From contig JBJOFF010000002.1 of NCBI GenBank assembly GCA_046048895.1, positions 1 to 64,000 on the forward strand: a stretch of 64,000 nucleotides of DNA, read 5' to 3'. Made by a program: the position numbers and the translations under genes. The DNA is from ZLKRG08 sp046048895. GTDB taxonomy: Bacteria; Actinomycetota; Actinomycetes; Nanopelagicales; Nanopelagicaceae. This document shows, in pieces, positions 1 to 8,126 of this stretch. The stretch's first letter is position 1; every line of letters starts with the position of its first letter. The notes beneath the pieces are model-generated. The model did not search any database. It was not told the DNA's origin and worked only from the letters and a program-made list of their open reading frames with translations.

Positions 1-2
1 AA

Positions 3-809
3 GGCCGTCCGCAAGATCACCCGCTCATCGTTCATATTGGCGATTGGCAGTTAATGGGCGAGTGGGCCGAAGAGATTCCAGATTACGCAATTGATTTAGC
101 CCGTGCATTTTGGCCAGGGCCAATGACTTTGATTTTAAAGCGCTCTGATTTAGCAAAAGATTTCGTAACTGGAAATCAAAATACTGTTGGCATTCGCGTA
201 CCTAATCAAACTCTTGCGCTTCAACTATTAAATGAATTTGCAAAGATCGGCGGCAAAGGAATTGCAGCTCCTTCTGCCAATCGCTTTGGCCAAGTTTCAC
301 CAACTACTGCAGAAGCAGTTCGCGAAGAGATCGGCGCTTATTTAGATGAATCCGATTCCATCCTCGATGGCGGCCCGTGTTCAGTTGGCGTTGAATCCAC
401 CATCATCGATTGCACCGGTCCAACTCCAAAAATCCTCCGCCCAGGTGCAATTACTGAAGTAGATATAAAAGGTGTAACTGGGTTAGATGTTGAACTTCCA
501 GAGAATTCAGATATCCGAGTCTCGGGCTCACTGGAAAATCACTACGCCCCAGCTGCCCAAGTACATCTTGATGTAACCGCTCAACCGGGGGACGGCTTTA
601 TCGCCCTTGCAGATATCGAAACCCCAAAAGGTGCCATCCGCTTAGCTGCCCCAACATCACCTGAATCTTTTGCACACCTTTTATATTCAGCACTTCGCGA
701 AGGTGATGCCAAAGATTTAACTCGCATCGTGGTTATTCAGCCAAAGGGCGATGGCATCGCTATTGCAATTCGCGATCGCCTAAAGCGCGCTTCAAAAAAG
801 AATCAATAA
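3..809 (+). CDS. sua5: L-threonylcarbamoyladenylate synthase, 5' end outside window
   Basis: Makes threonylcarbamoyl-AMP from threonine, bicarbonate and ATP for the t6A modification of ANN-decoding tRNAs. The open frame enters from the left edge (frame of base 3); the first visible residues GRPQDHPLIVHIGDW are the YrdC substrate-binding region, so the ATG at 54 is internal and not the real start. SANRFGQVSPT and GVESTIID follow, then a linker and the C-terminal Sua5 domain beginning with HYAP. The last codons (ASKKNQ) differ from those of the second copy downstream (AAAGR), because bases 222-790 are duplicated at 4474-5042 and the last few codons come from beyond the duplication. Family assignment is firm; whether the altered tail matters is unknown. 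Confidence 0.93.
   Translation, partial: GRPQDHPLIVHIGDWQLMGEWAEEIPDYAIDLARAFWPGPMTLILKRSDLAKDFVTGNQNTVGIRVPNQTLALQLLNEFAKIGGKGIAAPSANRFGQVSPTTAEAVREEIGAYLDESDSILDGGPCSVGVESTIIDCTGPTPKILRPGAITEVDIKGVTGLDVELPENSDIRVSGSLENHYAPAAQVHLDVTAQPGDGFIALADIETPKGAIRLAAPTSPESFAHLLYSALREGDAKDLTRIVVIQPKGDGIAIAIRDRLKRASKKNQ
222..790 (+). repeat. 569-bp direct repeat, copy 1 (3' part of sua5)
   Basis: Reading base by base, 222-790 is identical to 4474-5042. The identity starts at CAACTATTAAATGAATTTG and stops after TAAAGCGCGC. This copy is joined to the 5' part of sua5; the flank after base 790 belongs to the island. Confidence 0.95.
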
Positions 810-858
810 ATTTAGAATTTGAAGCGAGAAGATTTAGGCGAAAAATATACGGAAAAAC

Positions 859-2244
859 TTAACCTAATACTCCTAAGATGGTTTTTACTCGATTTAAAAG
901 TATTTCAAAATCTGCTATCGTTTCAAAATCATACTTTACTAGTGGTTCTATAAGATGATTTTCCCCAAAGTAAACTTGGAGCAAGGGAACTTCGAATTCT
1001 TCTGCAATAATGTTAGCAGAAATTCCAATCATCGACACCACAAGTTTTGATTCTCTAATAAGATTATATATGTCAGTTTCCCATGGCATTTTCTTTAATA
1101 CTCCATTGGCAAATAACTCTTGTCTAAAATTCAAATAATTTTCCGAATATTCTGGCAAGTCTCTTCTCTTAGGTTTGATTAGAAAATCCGGGGTGTTAAA
1201 ATCATCAACTTTCAACTCTTTGTAAAGAAATTCAACCGCCTCTAGAAACTTTCTGCAAGCATTTTCTGTATACACTCCAAGTTTAGATTCAAATATTGAA
1301 GGTTCGCGGTCAAGAAACAAGATTTGGTTTTTCTGCAGAATCTGTTCATTTAGTAAAGGTTTCCTCCGAAACACTATAGATCCACATACTCTAACTTTCA
1401 ACGAAGGATTCATACTTAACAAAAAATTCGCATATGTTTTGGTCCAAACACAATGTAAATCAACAATGTCATTGTTAATCCAAGTCGGATTTCCATAAAA
1501 ATTAAGATCACCAGAAGTTAGAGGGACAGAATTTTCAGAATAATGAAACATTAAAGTTTTATAATGTCTGTATTTGGAATCAATATAAAATACTGAAGGT
1601 CCTTTGGTCCAGGAACTATTTGTTATAATTGCTTCATTAAAATTCTTATAAATTCGAGAATAATAGAATAAAAGTGCTAAATAGATATCAGAAATAATTC
1701 TGAAATTAAAAAAACGATTTGTAATTAAGACCTTGAATACTTTAGTAACTAAAATTAGAGCACTAAAGATATTTTCTTGATTTAGAATTAACTGTGTGAA
1801 ATTTCTGGCATATATGATTTTGCCACTCCTTAAAGGATTTTTGCAAAGAGGTGAGATCACGACCACGCAATTTGAGTCATTTGACACCATGGGCCTATTA
1901 GGGTCAAAGAAGAAATCTTCCAATTCCTTAAGAGTAATTGCCGGTGGAAGATGCTGCCTTGACAAATCAAATACACATGAAAATTTTTCGCTAAAATTTA
2001 AAAGATCATGATTTTTAGAAAATAAATTTTGGAAAATTTCAAAAAATATCTTGACTAATTTTAACAACCCAAAAAGTTCATTTATTAACTTATCAAGAAT
2101 TTTTGAATTCTGTGCATATGAAGGTAGCCAAGACTTAAATTTCTTATACTTCAGCGATAAATCACTGTTTAAATTCGTATCATTAATTAGCTCTTTGGTT
2201 AGTATCATCTTCACAAACAATTCACTTTTCCTATGCTTTTTCAT
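859..2244 (-). CDS. Putative surface polysaccharide biosynthesis protein (PFTS-like)
   Basis: A protein of about 461 residues without signal peptide. The middle and C-terminal parts resemble, from memory, the polysaccharide biosynthesis PFTS-motif proteins, GT-B-like putative glycosyltransferases of surface-glycan loci: a FHYSENSVPL stretch, DLHCVWTKTYANFL, a VRVCGSIVF strand, and near the C-terminus VVSMIGISANIIAEEFEVP, where the family usually shows PFTS. That motif is therefore degenerate here. Start chosen at the ATG at 2244 (MKKHRKSEL); the frame stays open to a TTG at 2340 which would leave only 28 bp to the divergent gene. Strongly AT-rich, unlike its chromosomal neighbours, suggesting transfer. 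The exact reaction is not predictable. Confidence 0.6.
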   Translation of the reverse strand: MKKHRKSELFVKMILTKELINDTNLNSDLSLKYKKFKSWLPSYAQNSKILDKLINELFGLLKLVKIFFEIFQNLFSKNHDLLNFSEKFSCVFDLSRQHLPPAITLKELEDFFFDPNRPMVSNDSNCVVVISPLCKNPLRSGKIIYARNFTQLILNQENIFSALILVTKVFKVLITNRFFNFRIISDIYLALLFYYSRIYKNFNEAIITNSSWTKGPSVFYIDSKYRHYKTLMFHYSENSVPLTSGDLNFYGNPTWINNDIVDLHCVWTKTYANFLLSMNPSLKVRVCGSIVFRRKPLLNEQILQKNQILFLDREPSIFESKLGVYTENACRKFLEAVEFLYKELKVDDFNTPDFLIKPKRRDLPEYSENYLNFRQELFANGVLKKMPWETDIYNLIRESKLVVSMIGISANIIAEEFEVPLLQVYFGENHLIEPLVKYDFETIADFEILLNRVKTILGVLG

Positions 2245-2368
2245 ATCCCAAATATATGCTTTTAGGCTAAGAATTGAGACTTTATGTCGTAATAGCTCCG
2301 ATAATTTAAAAGTGAATGAAAATAGTTTAGGATTAGGCAATAAGGGCAGACAGAGTTAGGACTATCTG

Positions 2369-3082
2369 ATGAAAGATGAAATTTTAGCTGGCGATAAATG
2401 GGTTTTTGATGAAAGTGTGACTCAAGCATTTGACGACATGCTCTCCCGCTCAATTCCAGGCTTCATTGATATGCGAAAACTAGTTACAGACTTGGCATGC
2501 AAGTTTGCAATACCCAAGACCACAATTGTTGATTTAGGTTGCTCCAGCGGAGGAGCACTATTACCGATTGTTCAACATTTAGGAAGCCAAAATAGGTATT
2601 TAGGGCTAGAAATCTCGGAGCCAATGAGAGAGGCCGCTAAGAATAGGTTTATAAATTTTAAAAATATTGATATTTCGATTGAAAATGTGGACCTTAGAGA
2701 AGAATACCCTAAAGAAAAATCCTCAGTAGTTTTGTCGGTGCTAACTTTACAGTTTATTCCTATTGAGTATCGTCAAAGAGTTTTAGCGAATGCCTATGCA
2801 TCTATGGAAAATAATTCTGCCTTTATTCTTGTTGAAAAAATCTTAGGAAGAAACACTTTCTTGAATGAATTGTTTGTTGAATTGTATTACAATCTGAAAG
2901 GCACAAATGGTTATACGGAAGCGCAGATTAATTCAAAAAGAAAATCTTTAGAAGGGGTTCTCGTGCCCGTTACTTCAGATTGGAATGAAGATTTGTTATT
3001 AAATGCTGGATTTAAAAATGTTGAATGTTTTTGGCGAAATCTTAATTTTGCAGGTTGGGTGGGTGTAAAAATTGAGAAATAA
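2369..3082 (+). CDS. CmoA-like carboxy-S-adenosylmethionine synthase homologue
   Basis: A 237-residue class I SAM-fold protein. It aligns end to end with E. coli CmoA from memory: WVFDESVTQAFDDMLSRSIPG at the N-terminus, the SAM loop VDLGCSSGG (54-62), LTLQFIP (126-131), then NELFVELYYNLKGTNGY (166-182), SKRKSLEGVL and a C-terminal FAGWVGVK. CmoA turns SAM and prephenate into carboxy-SAM; R191 here falls at the position of E. coli R199, which contacts the added carboxylate. In gammaproteobacteria the partner CmoB uses carboxy-SAM on tRNA; no CmoB is next door. Instead the gene overlaps a putative sugar methyltransferase by 11 bp. ATG start preceded by TAGGAC-N6. Could be an ordinary SAM methyltransferase. 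Confidence 0.7.
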   Translation: MKDEILAGDKWVFDESVTQAFDDMLSRSIPGFIDMRKLVTDLACKFAIPKTTIVDLGCSSGGALLPIVQHLGSQNRYLGLEISEPMREAAKNRFINFKNIDISIENVDLREEYPKEKSSVVLSVLTLQFIPIEYRQRVLANAYASMENNSAFILVEKILGRNTFLNELFVELYYNLKGTNGYTEAQINSKRKSLEGVLVPVTSDWNEDLLLNAGFKNVECFWRNLNFAGWVGVKIEK

Positions 3083-4151
3083 GAAAGAAATTGACGCCCA
3101 AATCCAAAAAAAATTGGATAAATTTAGAAAAGCGTTCCCTAATGCAGATGAGATCAATTATAAAAATTTGGATAGTAAGCATGATCATATTCTTAAGCGA
3201 CTCAAATTAGAAGGGGGATTAAATTCAATAAATTTAAGTAATTTAAGAAATTGGTCTATGCAAAATGATATGGGAATTTCACGGGTTTCAAAAATAAAAT
3301 TACCAGCCTTTTTCGATAAAATGAATAGCATAGTAAGTTTTCTCTATTCTTCATTTTTTGAAAAATTTTTTAGAAAGTCATTTTATGACTCACTAAAAGA
3401 TGATTTAGAAATTTTGAAATTAATTGAATCATACGACATTCTTACTGACAATCCAGTTGCAAAGACTCCTGGTGAAACACAATGGTTTTCGGACGGAAAC
3501 ACAACTTATAATTTGCGATGGCTTAGATATACATACTTTTTTGGAAGAATAAGAAAAGAGAATTTGTTAACTGAGAATTCTACTTGGGTTGACATAGGAT
3601 CATTTTATGGCGGTCTTCAATCAGTAGCTTACAAGTATTTTCCAAATGTTAAATATGTCATGGTTGATTTTCATCATCAACTATTTAGATCTTATTTATT
3701 TCTCTCAGAATTGTATCCAAACGCAAATCATTTATTTGGTTTCAAAGAGACATTAGGTGCGCCAGATGGATCTTTTTGTTATATTCCTACTGACGAATTT
3801 CAGAAAATCGATTCGTTAAATTGTGAGCTTGTGAGCAATTTCTTCAGTTTTGGAGAAATGCGAAGAGAATCATTTATTGAATACCAAGGATCCAATTTAA
3901 TAGCGAATGCCAAGAAAACATATAATGTAAATAGAATTGTAAGTGCACCTTTTTTTGATCCAACTTATGATACTGATTTAACTGTATATGATTATAATTT
4001 TAAGAATCAGAAAATTGTTTATTTTGATATTTTTCCAATTCATCATTTTCAATCTGTAAAAAGAGAATTATTCGGTATCAAACGGCCAAGAAATATAAGC
4101 TCTTCCTATTTTGAAATGATCACTGAAAATATAAAAAATACCAGCATTTGA
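3072..4151 (+). CDS. Putative sugar O-methyltransferase (NanM-like)
   Basis: A 359-residue protein whose C-terminal two thirds has a Rossmann methyltransferase core: WVDIGSFYGG (SAM loop), YVMVDFHHQL (acidic residue ending strand 2), and LVSNFFSFGEM, where putative sugar O-methyltransferases of glycan clusters carry a similar strand. The N-terminal 130 residues are charged and helical with no recognised domain. It starts at a TTG at 3072 inside the end of the CmoA-like gene (11-bp overlap, GGTGGGTG just upstream), so the two are translationally coupled. Likely decorates a surface sugar; whether it transfers a methyl or, given its partner, a carboxymethyl group is open. Base composition is very AT-rich. 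Confidence 0.6.
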   Translation: MRNKKEIDAQIQKKLDKFRKAFPNADEINYKNLDSKHDHILKRLKLEGGLNSINLSNLRNWSMQNDMGISRVSKIKLPAFFDKMNSIVSFLYSSFFEKFFRKSFYDSLKDDLEILKLIESYDILTDNPVAKTPGETQWFSDGNTTYNLRWLRYTYFFGRIRKENLLTENSTWVDIGSFYGGLQSVAYKYFPNVKYVMVDFHHQLFRSYLFLSELYPNANHLFGFKETLGAPDGSFCYIPTDEFQKIDSLNCELVSNFFSFGEMRRESFIEYQGSNLIANAKKTYNVNRIVSAPFFDPTYDTDLTVYDYNFKNQKIVYFDIFPIHHFQSVKRELFGIKRPRNISSSYFEMITENIKNTSI

Positions 4152-4473
4152 ATTAGAATTCTAGTAATAATTGTTCGAACTTGTTAATAGGTAGCGTTGA
4201 TATTCTTATTTTCTAAAGTCGAGTGAGACTTTATCGCAGGAGTGCTAATACGAGCGGAGAGTCTAGGATTGTGTTGCTTATGATATATTTGCATTAATCT
4301 CAGTATAAGTTCTAACTCGGAATTTGCCTCTTAAAAATTGCACTTAGTCCTTTCATGCTGGCATTTGATAATAGTTTATTAGATTCAGCTTTGTAGATAC
4401 ACAAAAATCACCATTTACTGCTTTATTTGTAAAGTCCAAACAATTCGAGGTAATGTTTTAGATCTAATCACTG
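4152..4473. other. Gene-free 322-bp stretch at the island's right end
   Basis: No open frame of useful length, tRNA or clear hairpin is visible in either direction. It is AT-rich in most parts and ends exactly where the second sua5 copy begins. It may be decayed island DNA. Confidence 0.6.
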
Positions 4474-5042
4474 CAACTATTAAATGAATTTGCAAAGATC
4501 GGCGGCAAAGGAATTGCAGCTCCTTCTGCCAATCGCTTTGGCCAAGTTTCACCAACTACTGCAGAAGCAGTTCGCGAAGAGATCGGCGCTTATTTAGATG
4601 AATCCGATTCCATCCTCGATGGCGGCCCGTGTTCAGTTGGCGTTGAATCCACCATCATCGATTGCACCGGTCCAACTCCAAAAATCCTCCGCCCAGGTGC
4701 AATTACTGAAGTAGATATAAAAGGTGTAACTGGGTTAGATGTTGAACTTCCAGAGAATTCAGATATCCGAGTCTCGGGCTCACTGGAAAATCACTACGCC
4801 CCAGCTGCCCAAGTACATCTTGATGTAACCGCTCAACCGGGGGACGGCTTTATCGCCCTTGCAGATATCGAAACCCCAAAAGGTGCCATCCGCTTAGCTG
4901 CCCCAACATCACCTGAATCTTTTGCACACCTTTTATATTCAGCACTTCGCGAAGGTGATGCCAAAGATTTAACTCGCATCGTGGTTATTCAGCCAAAGGG
5001 CGATGGCATCGCTATTGCAATTCGCGATCGCCTAAAGCGCGC
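4474..5042 (+). repeat. 569-bp direct repeat, copy 2 (3' part of sua5)
   Basis: Identical to 222-790 at a constant offset of 4252. The preceding base differs (G here, T in copy 1) and the first base after differs (A here, T in copy 1), which fixes both borders. Confidence 0.95.
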
Positions 5043-5058
5043 AGCAGCAGGCAGATAA
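4474..5058 (+). pseudogene. sua5: 5'-truncated second copy of sua5
   Basis: Bases 4474-5042 repeat the last part of sua5 exactly and the frame stays open to a TAA at 5056-5058, ending AAAGR. It lacks the YrdC N-terminal half and has no start codon or ribosome-binding site at the junction, so it cannot make a working synthase. Its downstream flank runs on to tRNA-Lys and ordinary chromosomal genes, so this is probably the original gene end left behind when the island arrived. Confidence 0.85.
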
Positions 5059-5116
5059 TTCTCTCGATTAAAGATTTCCAACATTGACCGCTAAACTTCG
5101 CAGGCAATTCAAGTAG

Positions 5117-5189
5117 GGGCCTTTAGCTCAGTCGGTAGAGCAACGGACTTTTAATCCGTGGGTCGCGGGTTCGATCCCCGCAGGGCCTA
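5117..5189 (+). tRNA. tRNA-Lys (anticodon TTT)
   Basis: 73-nt cloverleaf: acceptor GGGCCTT pairs with AGGGCCT (two G-U pairs), D arm with TAGCTCAG, anticodon stem ACGGA/TCCGT with loop CTTTTAA giving anticodon TTT at 5150-5152, T arm GCGGG-TTCGATC-CCCGC, discriminator A. CCA is not encoded. It lies about 60 bp after the sua5 remnant. Confidence 0.96.
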
Positions 5190-5302
5190 CTCTGACTCTT
5201 TTATAAGCTGATATATCGGCAAGAAGTATTCAGTTTGTCATTGGTTACCCCTAACCTACTCCCAAGTAAGTCCCAACATCTAAGTCCATGAGGTGACATT
5301 CA

Positions 5303-5989
5303 ATGGAGTTCATGCAAGGTTTTGTCAGTTGGCTTGCCAATCGACCGACGCCAGATGAAATTTGTCGTGCGTTGGTAACTGATTATTTAAAACAATATGG
5401 CGCTTGTTGTGTGCGCTTAGGTCGCTTAAACAAAGACGATAGTTACCACTACCTTGGACAATATGGTTTTGATACCAACGAAACTGGAAAGTTAGTTCCA
5501 GGACAAGTTTGGCGTCATAACAAAGAGTTAGAAGTCAATCAAATCGCGGCCGGACATCAACCGGGTCCATGGGCTTCTACAAATAAGCAAGTACTTATCG
5601 AATTGCGCGCTAAAGGTAGCGTCTATGGCTGGATGAATGTCATCTTCTCTCACGAAAAAGATTCAGCTCAAAAACGCGAAATTATTAATACTCTGAATAT
5701 TTACGCACTCGCATTAGGTCTATTTTTGTCTTTAACTCATACCCAAGAATTCTCCAGCGAAAAAGAATTAGCGCAGGAAAAAGGTTTGCCATCAGTTGAT
5801 TCATTAACTAAGCGCCAATTAAATATTTTAAAGGGCATGGTTGATGGTAAAACTAATCACGACTTAGCCACACAATTAGGTTATTCAGTCTCAACTATTC
5901 GCCACGAAACAATGCGAATTTATCAAGCGCTCGCCGTAAGCGATCGTCGCGAAGCTGCGCAACGCGCCTTGGAATACGGCTGGATTTAA
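5303..5989 (+). CDS. LuxR-family transcriptional regulator
   Basis: A 228-residue DNA-binding regulator. The C-terminal 60 residues form a LuxR-type helix-turn-helix: LTKRQLNILKGMVDGKTNHD, then LATQLGYSVSTIRHETMRIY as the helix pair. The N-terminal 150 residues look like a GAF-type sensor domain (mixed alpha/beta, YGWMNVIF strand), but ligand and targets cannot be read from the sequence. AGGTGA lies at a good distance before the ATG. It stands alone after tRNA-Lys and before the MFS-Tmk gene, transcribed in the same direction with its own leader, so it is probably a single-gene unit. Confidence 0.85.
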   Translation: MEFMQGFVSWLANRPTPDEICRALVTDYLKQYGACCVRLGRLNKDDSYHYLGQYGFDTNETGKLVPGQVWRHNKELEVNQIAAGHQPGPWASTNKQVLIELRAKGSVYGWMNVIFSHEKDSAQKREIINTLNIYALALGLFLSLTHTQEFSSEKELAQEKGLPSVDSLTKRQLNILKGMVDGKTNHDLATQLGYSVSTIRHETMRIYQALAVSDRREAAQRALEYGWI

Positions 5990-6039
5990 TCTCATATTCG
6001 CCTTTTGATTGCCAATTTAAAGGTAATTTTCCAGCCCGA

Positions 6040-6045
6040 TAGACT
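6040..6045 (+). promoter_or_regulatory. -10 element of leaderless MFS-tmk transcript
   Basis: TAGACT with 8 nt to the ATG at 6054 and no Shine-Dalgarno sequence between. The same hexamer precedes starts at 30236, 38065, 44385 and 62424. Confidence 0.6.
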
Positions 6046-6053
6046 GCACCTCT

Positions 6054-8126
6054 ATGGCAAAGACGCTTCCAACGCCTGCAGCTCCCGGTCAAGATCAGAC
6101 CAGGGGAGTCTTAGCCATCCCAGCCTTTCGCAGGCTCTGGCAAGCGATGGCTTTCTCATCATTGGGAGATTGGCTTGGGCTACTTGCAACGACGGCTTTA
6201 GCGCAGAAGTTATCCGAAGGAAATTACTCGACTGCTAACTTTGCTATCGCCGGTGTATTTATTGCGCGCTTGTTGCCCTCAGTTTTCTTAGGGCCAATTG
6301 CAGGTGTAATCGCCGATAAATTTGATCGCCGTAAATTGATGGTGATTTCGGATATTTTACGTGGCTCTTTATATGTATCAATTGCGGTCTACCAGAATTA
6401 TTACTGGTTATACGCGGCAACAATTTTGGTCGAATGTGTAACTCTATTCTGGTCGCCTGCCAAAGAAGCTTCAGTTCCAAATTTAGTTCCTAAGACTAAA
6501 TTGGAATCTGCTAATCAAGTTTCGCTACTTGCTGCTTACGGAACTGCACCAATTGCGGCAGCGCTCTTTTCGATTTTAGCTTTGATATCTGGCGCGCTGA
6601 CTGCGGTATTTCCATTCTTAAATGGAAATACCACCAACATGGCGCTTTATTTAAATGCACTCTCATTTTTCTATTGCGCTTGGATTGTTTACGGATTACG
6701 CGAAATCACAAAGGGTTCTGCCGAAACCAAAGAGGGCGATAACATAATTAAATCGCTCTTCGAAGGTTGGAAATTTGTCAGCCAATCTAAGATTGTGCGT
6801 GGATTAATTGTGGGCATGGTCGGTGCCTTTATGGCGGCGGGTGCAGTTATTGGATTAGCGCGAACCTTTGTTAGCGATCTAGGCGGCGGTGATGCGGCCT
6901 ATGGCGTGCTATTTGGCTCAGTCTTTACCGGATTAGCTACCGGTATTGCCTTTGGCCCACGCGTACTCTCACAATTCTCACGCCGACGCTTATTTGGCGC
7001 TGCATTAGCCATAGCTGGTTTTTTCTTGGTGGCGCTGGCGTTAATCAGCAACTTAGTTATCGCAGTTTTAGTTACCTTGATATTAGGTGCATTTAGCGGT
7101 GTCAGTTGGGTAACTGGTTTCACCATGCTTGGCATGGAGGTCGAAAACGAAGTTCGTGGTCGCACCTTTGCTTTCGTACAGTCTTTAATTCGAATTGTGT
7201 TGGTTGCAGTTCTAGCAATTGCGCCACTTATTGCCGCAGCAGTTGGTCAACATACTTACAAATTCGCTAACTCCGAAGTCACTTATAACGGCGCTTCAAT
7301 TACTATTTTGATTGCTGGAATATTGGCGGGGTTAATTGGCATCGTCTCTTATCGTCAGATGCGTGATCGTCCTGGTATTTCTTTAATGAGCGATGTGCTT
7401 TCGGCGCTGCGCGGCGAATTAGGTGCGCACGAAACTGGCCATGCAAATAGTGTCTTTATCTCTTTCGAAGGCGGCGAAGGTTGCGGCAAATCAACGCAAT
7501 CAAAATTACTAAAAGAGTTCCTAGAAGCTGATGGCCACACAGTGGTCTTAACTCGCGAACCTGGCGGCACCGAACTTGGCAATGAATTACGTCAGATACT
7601 TTTGCATACCCACGATCATGTTTCACCGCGCGCGGAAGCGCTCTTGTATGCTGCAGATCGCGCACACCATGTTGATACTTTGATCCGTCCAGCTCTAGAA
7701 CGTGGTGAAATCGTAATTACCGATCGCTACTTAGATTCATCTATTGCTTATCAGGGTGCAGGACGAGTGCTTTCACCAGGAGAAGTTGGACGTATCTCTC
7801 GTTGGGCCACCGAAAGTTTGATTCCGACCCTAACTATCATCATTGATTTACCAGCAGAAATCGGTATCGGACGCTTAAAATCTCGCGATCGTTTAGAGAG
7901 CGAATCACTAGCTTTTCACGAAAGAGTACGTCAAGAGTTTTTATCTTTAGCGCTCTTGGACCCAGAGCGATATTTAGTAGTTGATGGACGCCAGAGCATT
8001 GAAGAGATCCATGCTGAAATCACCACCCGCGTTAGTGAACTTCGTGATTTAAACAAGATCGAGAAGAAGCCTAAAGAGAAGAAGCGTATTATCAAGAAGC
8101 CGCACCTAAGAAAGAAATCTGAGTGA
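6054..8126 (+). CDS. tmk: MFS permease fused to thymidylate kinase
   Basis: One 690-residue chain with two parts. Residues 1 to about 440 are a 10-12 helix major facilitator with the loop DKFDRRK between early helices and no obvious substrate signature. From about 463 it is a full thymidylate kinase: P-loop FEGGEGCGKST near 474, TREPGGTELG, the DRY-type motif ITDRYLDSSIAYQGAG, and a Lys-rich tail. Tmk makes dTDP from dTMP and is essential; this is the only copy seen here. Such fusions are known in actinobacteria (recalled from Streptomyces). The next gene, holB, overlaps by GTGA, a frequent tmk-holB pairing. Leaderless promoter TAGACT 8 nt before the ATG. Confidence 0.93.
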   Translation: MAKTLPTPAAPGQDQTRGVLAIPAFRRLWQAMAFSSLGDWLGLLATTALAQKLSEGNYSTANFAIAGVFIARLLPSVFLGPIAGVIADKFDRRKLMVISDILRGSLYVSIAVYQNYYWLYAATILVECVTLFWSPAKEASVPNLVPKTKLESANQVSLLAAYGTAPIAAALFSILALISGALTAVFPFLNGNTTNMALYLNALSFFYCAWIVYGLREITKGSAETKEGDNIIKSLFEGWKFVSQSKIVRGLIVGMVGAFMAAGAVIGLARTFVSDLGGGDAAYGVLFGSVFTGLATGIAFGPRVLSQFSRRRLFGAALAIAGFFLVALALISNLVIAVLVTLILGAFSGVSWVTGFTMLGMEVENEVRGRTFAFVQSLIRIVLVAVLAIAPLIAAAVGQHTYKFANSEVTYNGASITILIAGILAGLIGIVSYRQMRDRPGISLMSDVLSALRGELGAHETGHANSVFISFEGGEGCGKSTQSKLLKEFLEADGHTVVLTREPGGTELGNELRQILLHTHDHVSPRAEALLYAADRAHHVDTLIRPALERGEIVITDRYLDSSIAYQGAGRVLSPGEVGRISRWATESLIPTLTIIIDLPAEIGIGRLKSRDRLESESLAFHERVRQEFLSLALLDPERYLVVDGRQSIEEIHAEITTRVSELRDLNKIEKKPKEKKRIIKKPHLRKKSE

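Larger units (their letters stand above)
810..4473. mobile_element. AT-rich accessory island between two sua5 3' copies
   Basis: The stretch between the repeated sua5 segments is clearly richer in A and T than its surroundings, uses AAA/AAT/TTA codons heavily and carries three glycan-type genes absent from the normal gene order. It is bracketed by 569-bp identical direct repeats and lies 5' of tRNA-Lys. No integrase, transposase or terminal inverted repeats are visible, so the mechanism (homologous recombination through sua5, excision/integration by a helper, or an assembly effect) is open. Calling it an island is inference from composition and repeats. Confidence 0.7.

Noticed and set aside
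1796..2359. Plus-strand open frames at 1796-2011 and 2051-2359
   Set aside because: They lie within the longer minus-strand glycan gene, have odd composition and no ribosome-binding site.
2369..3082. CmoA acting in cmo5U tRNA modification here
   Set aside because: Possible, but no CmoB gene is near and the partner is a sugar-methyltransferase-like gene; the tRNA role cannot be supported from the window.
810..4473. Integrase, transposase or tRNA-type att site in the island
   Set aside because: None of the three genes shows recombinase motifs, and the tRNA-Lys is outside the repeats and not duplicated.
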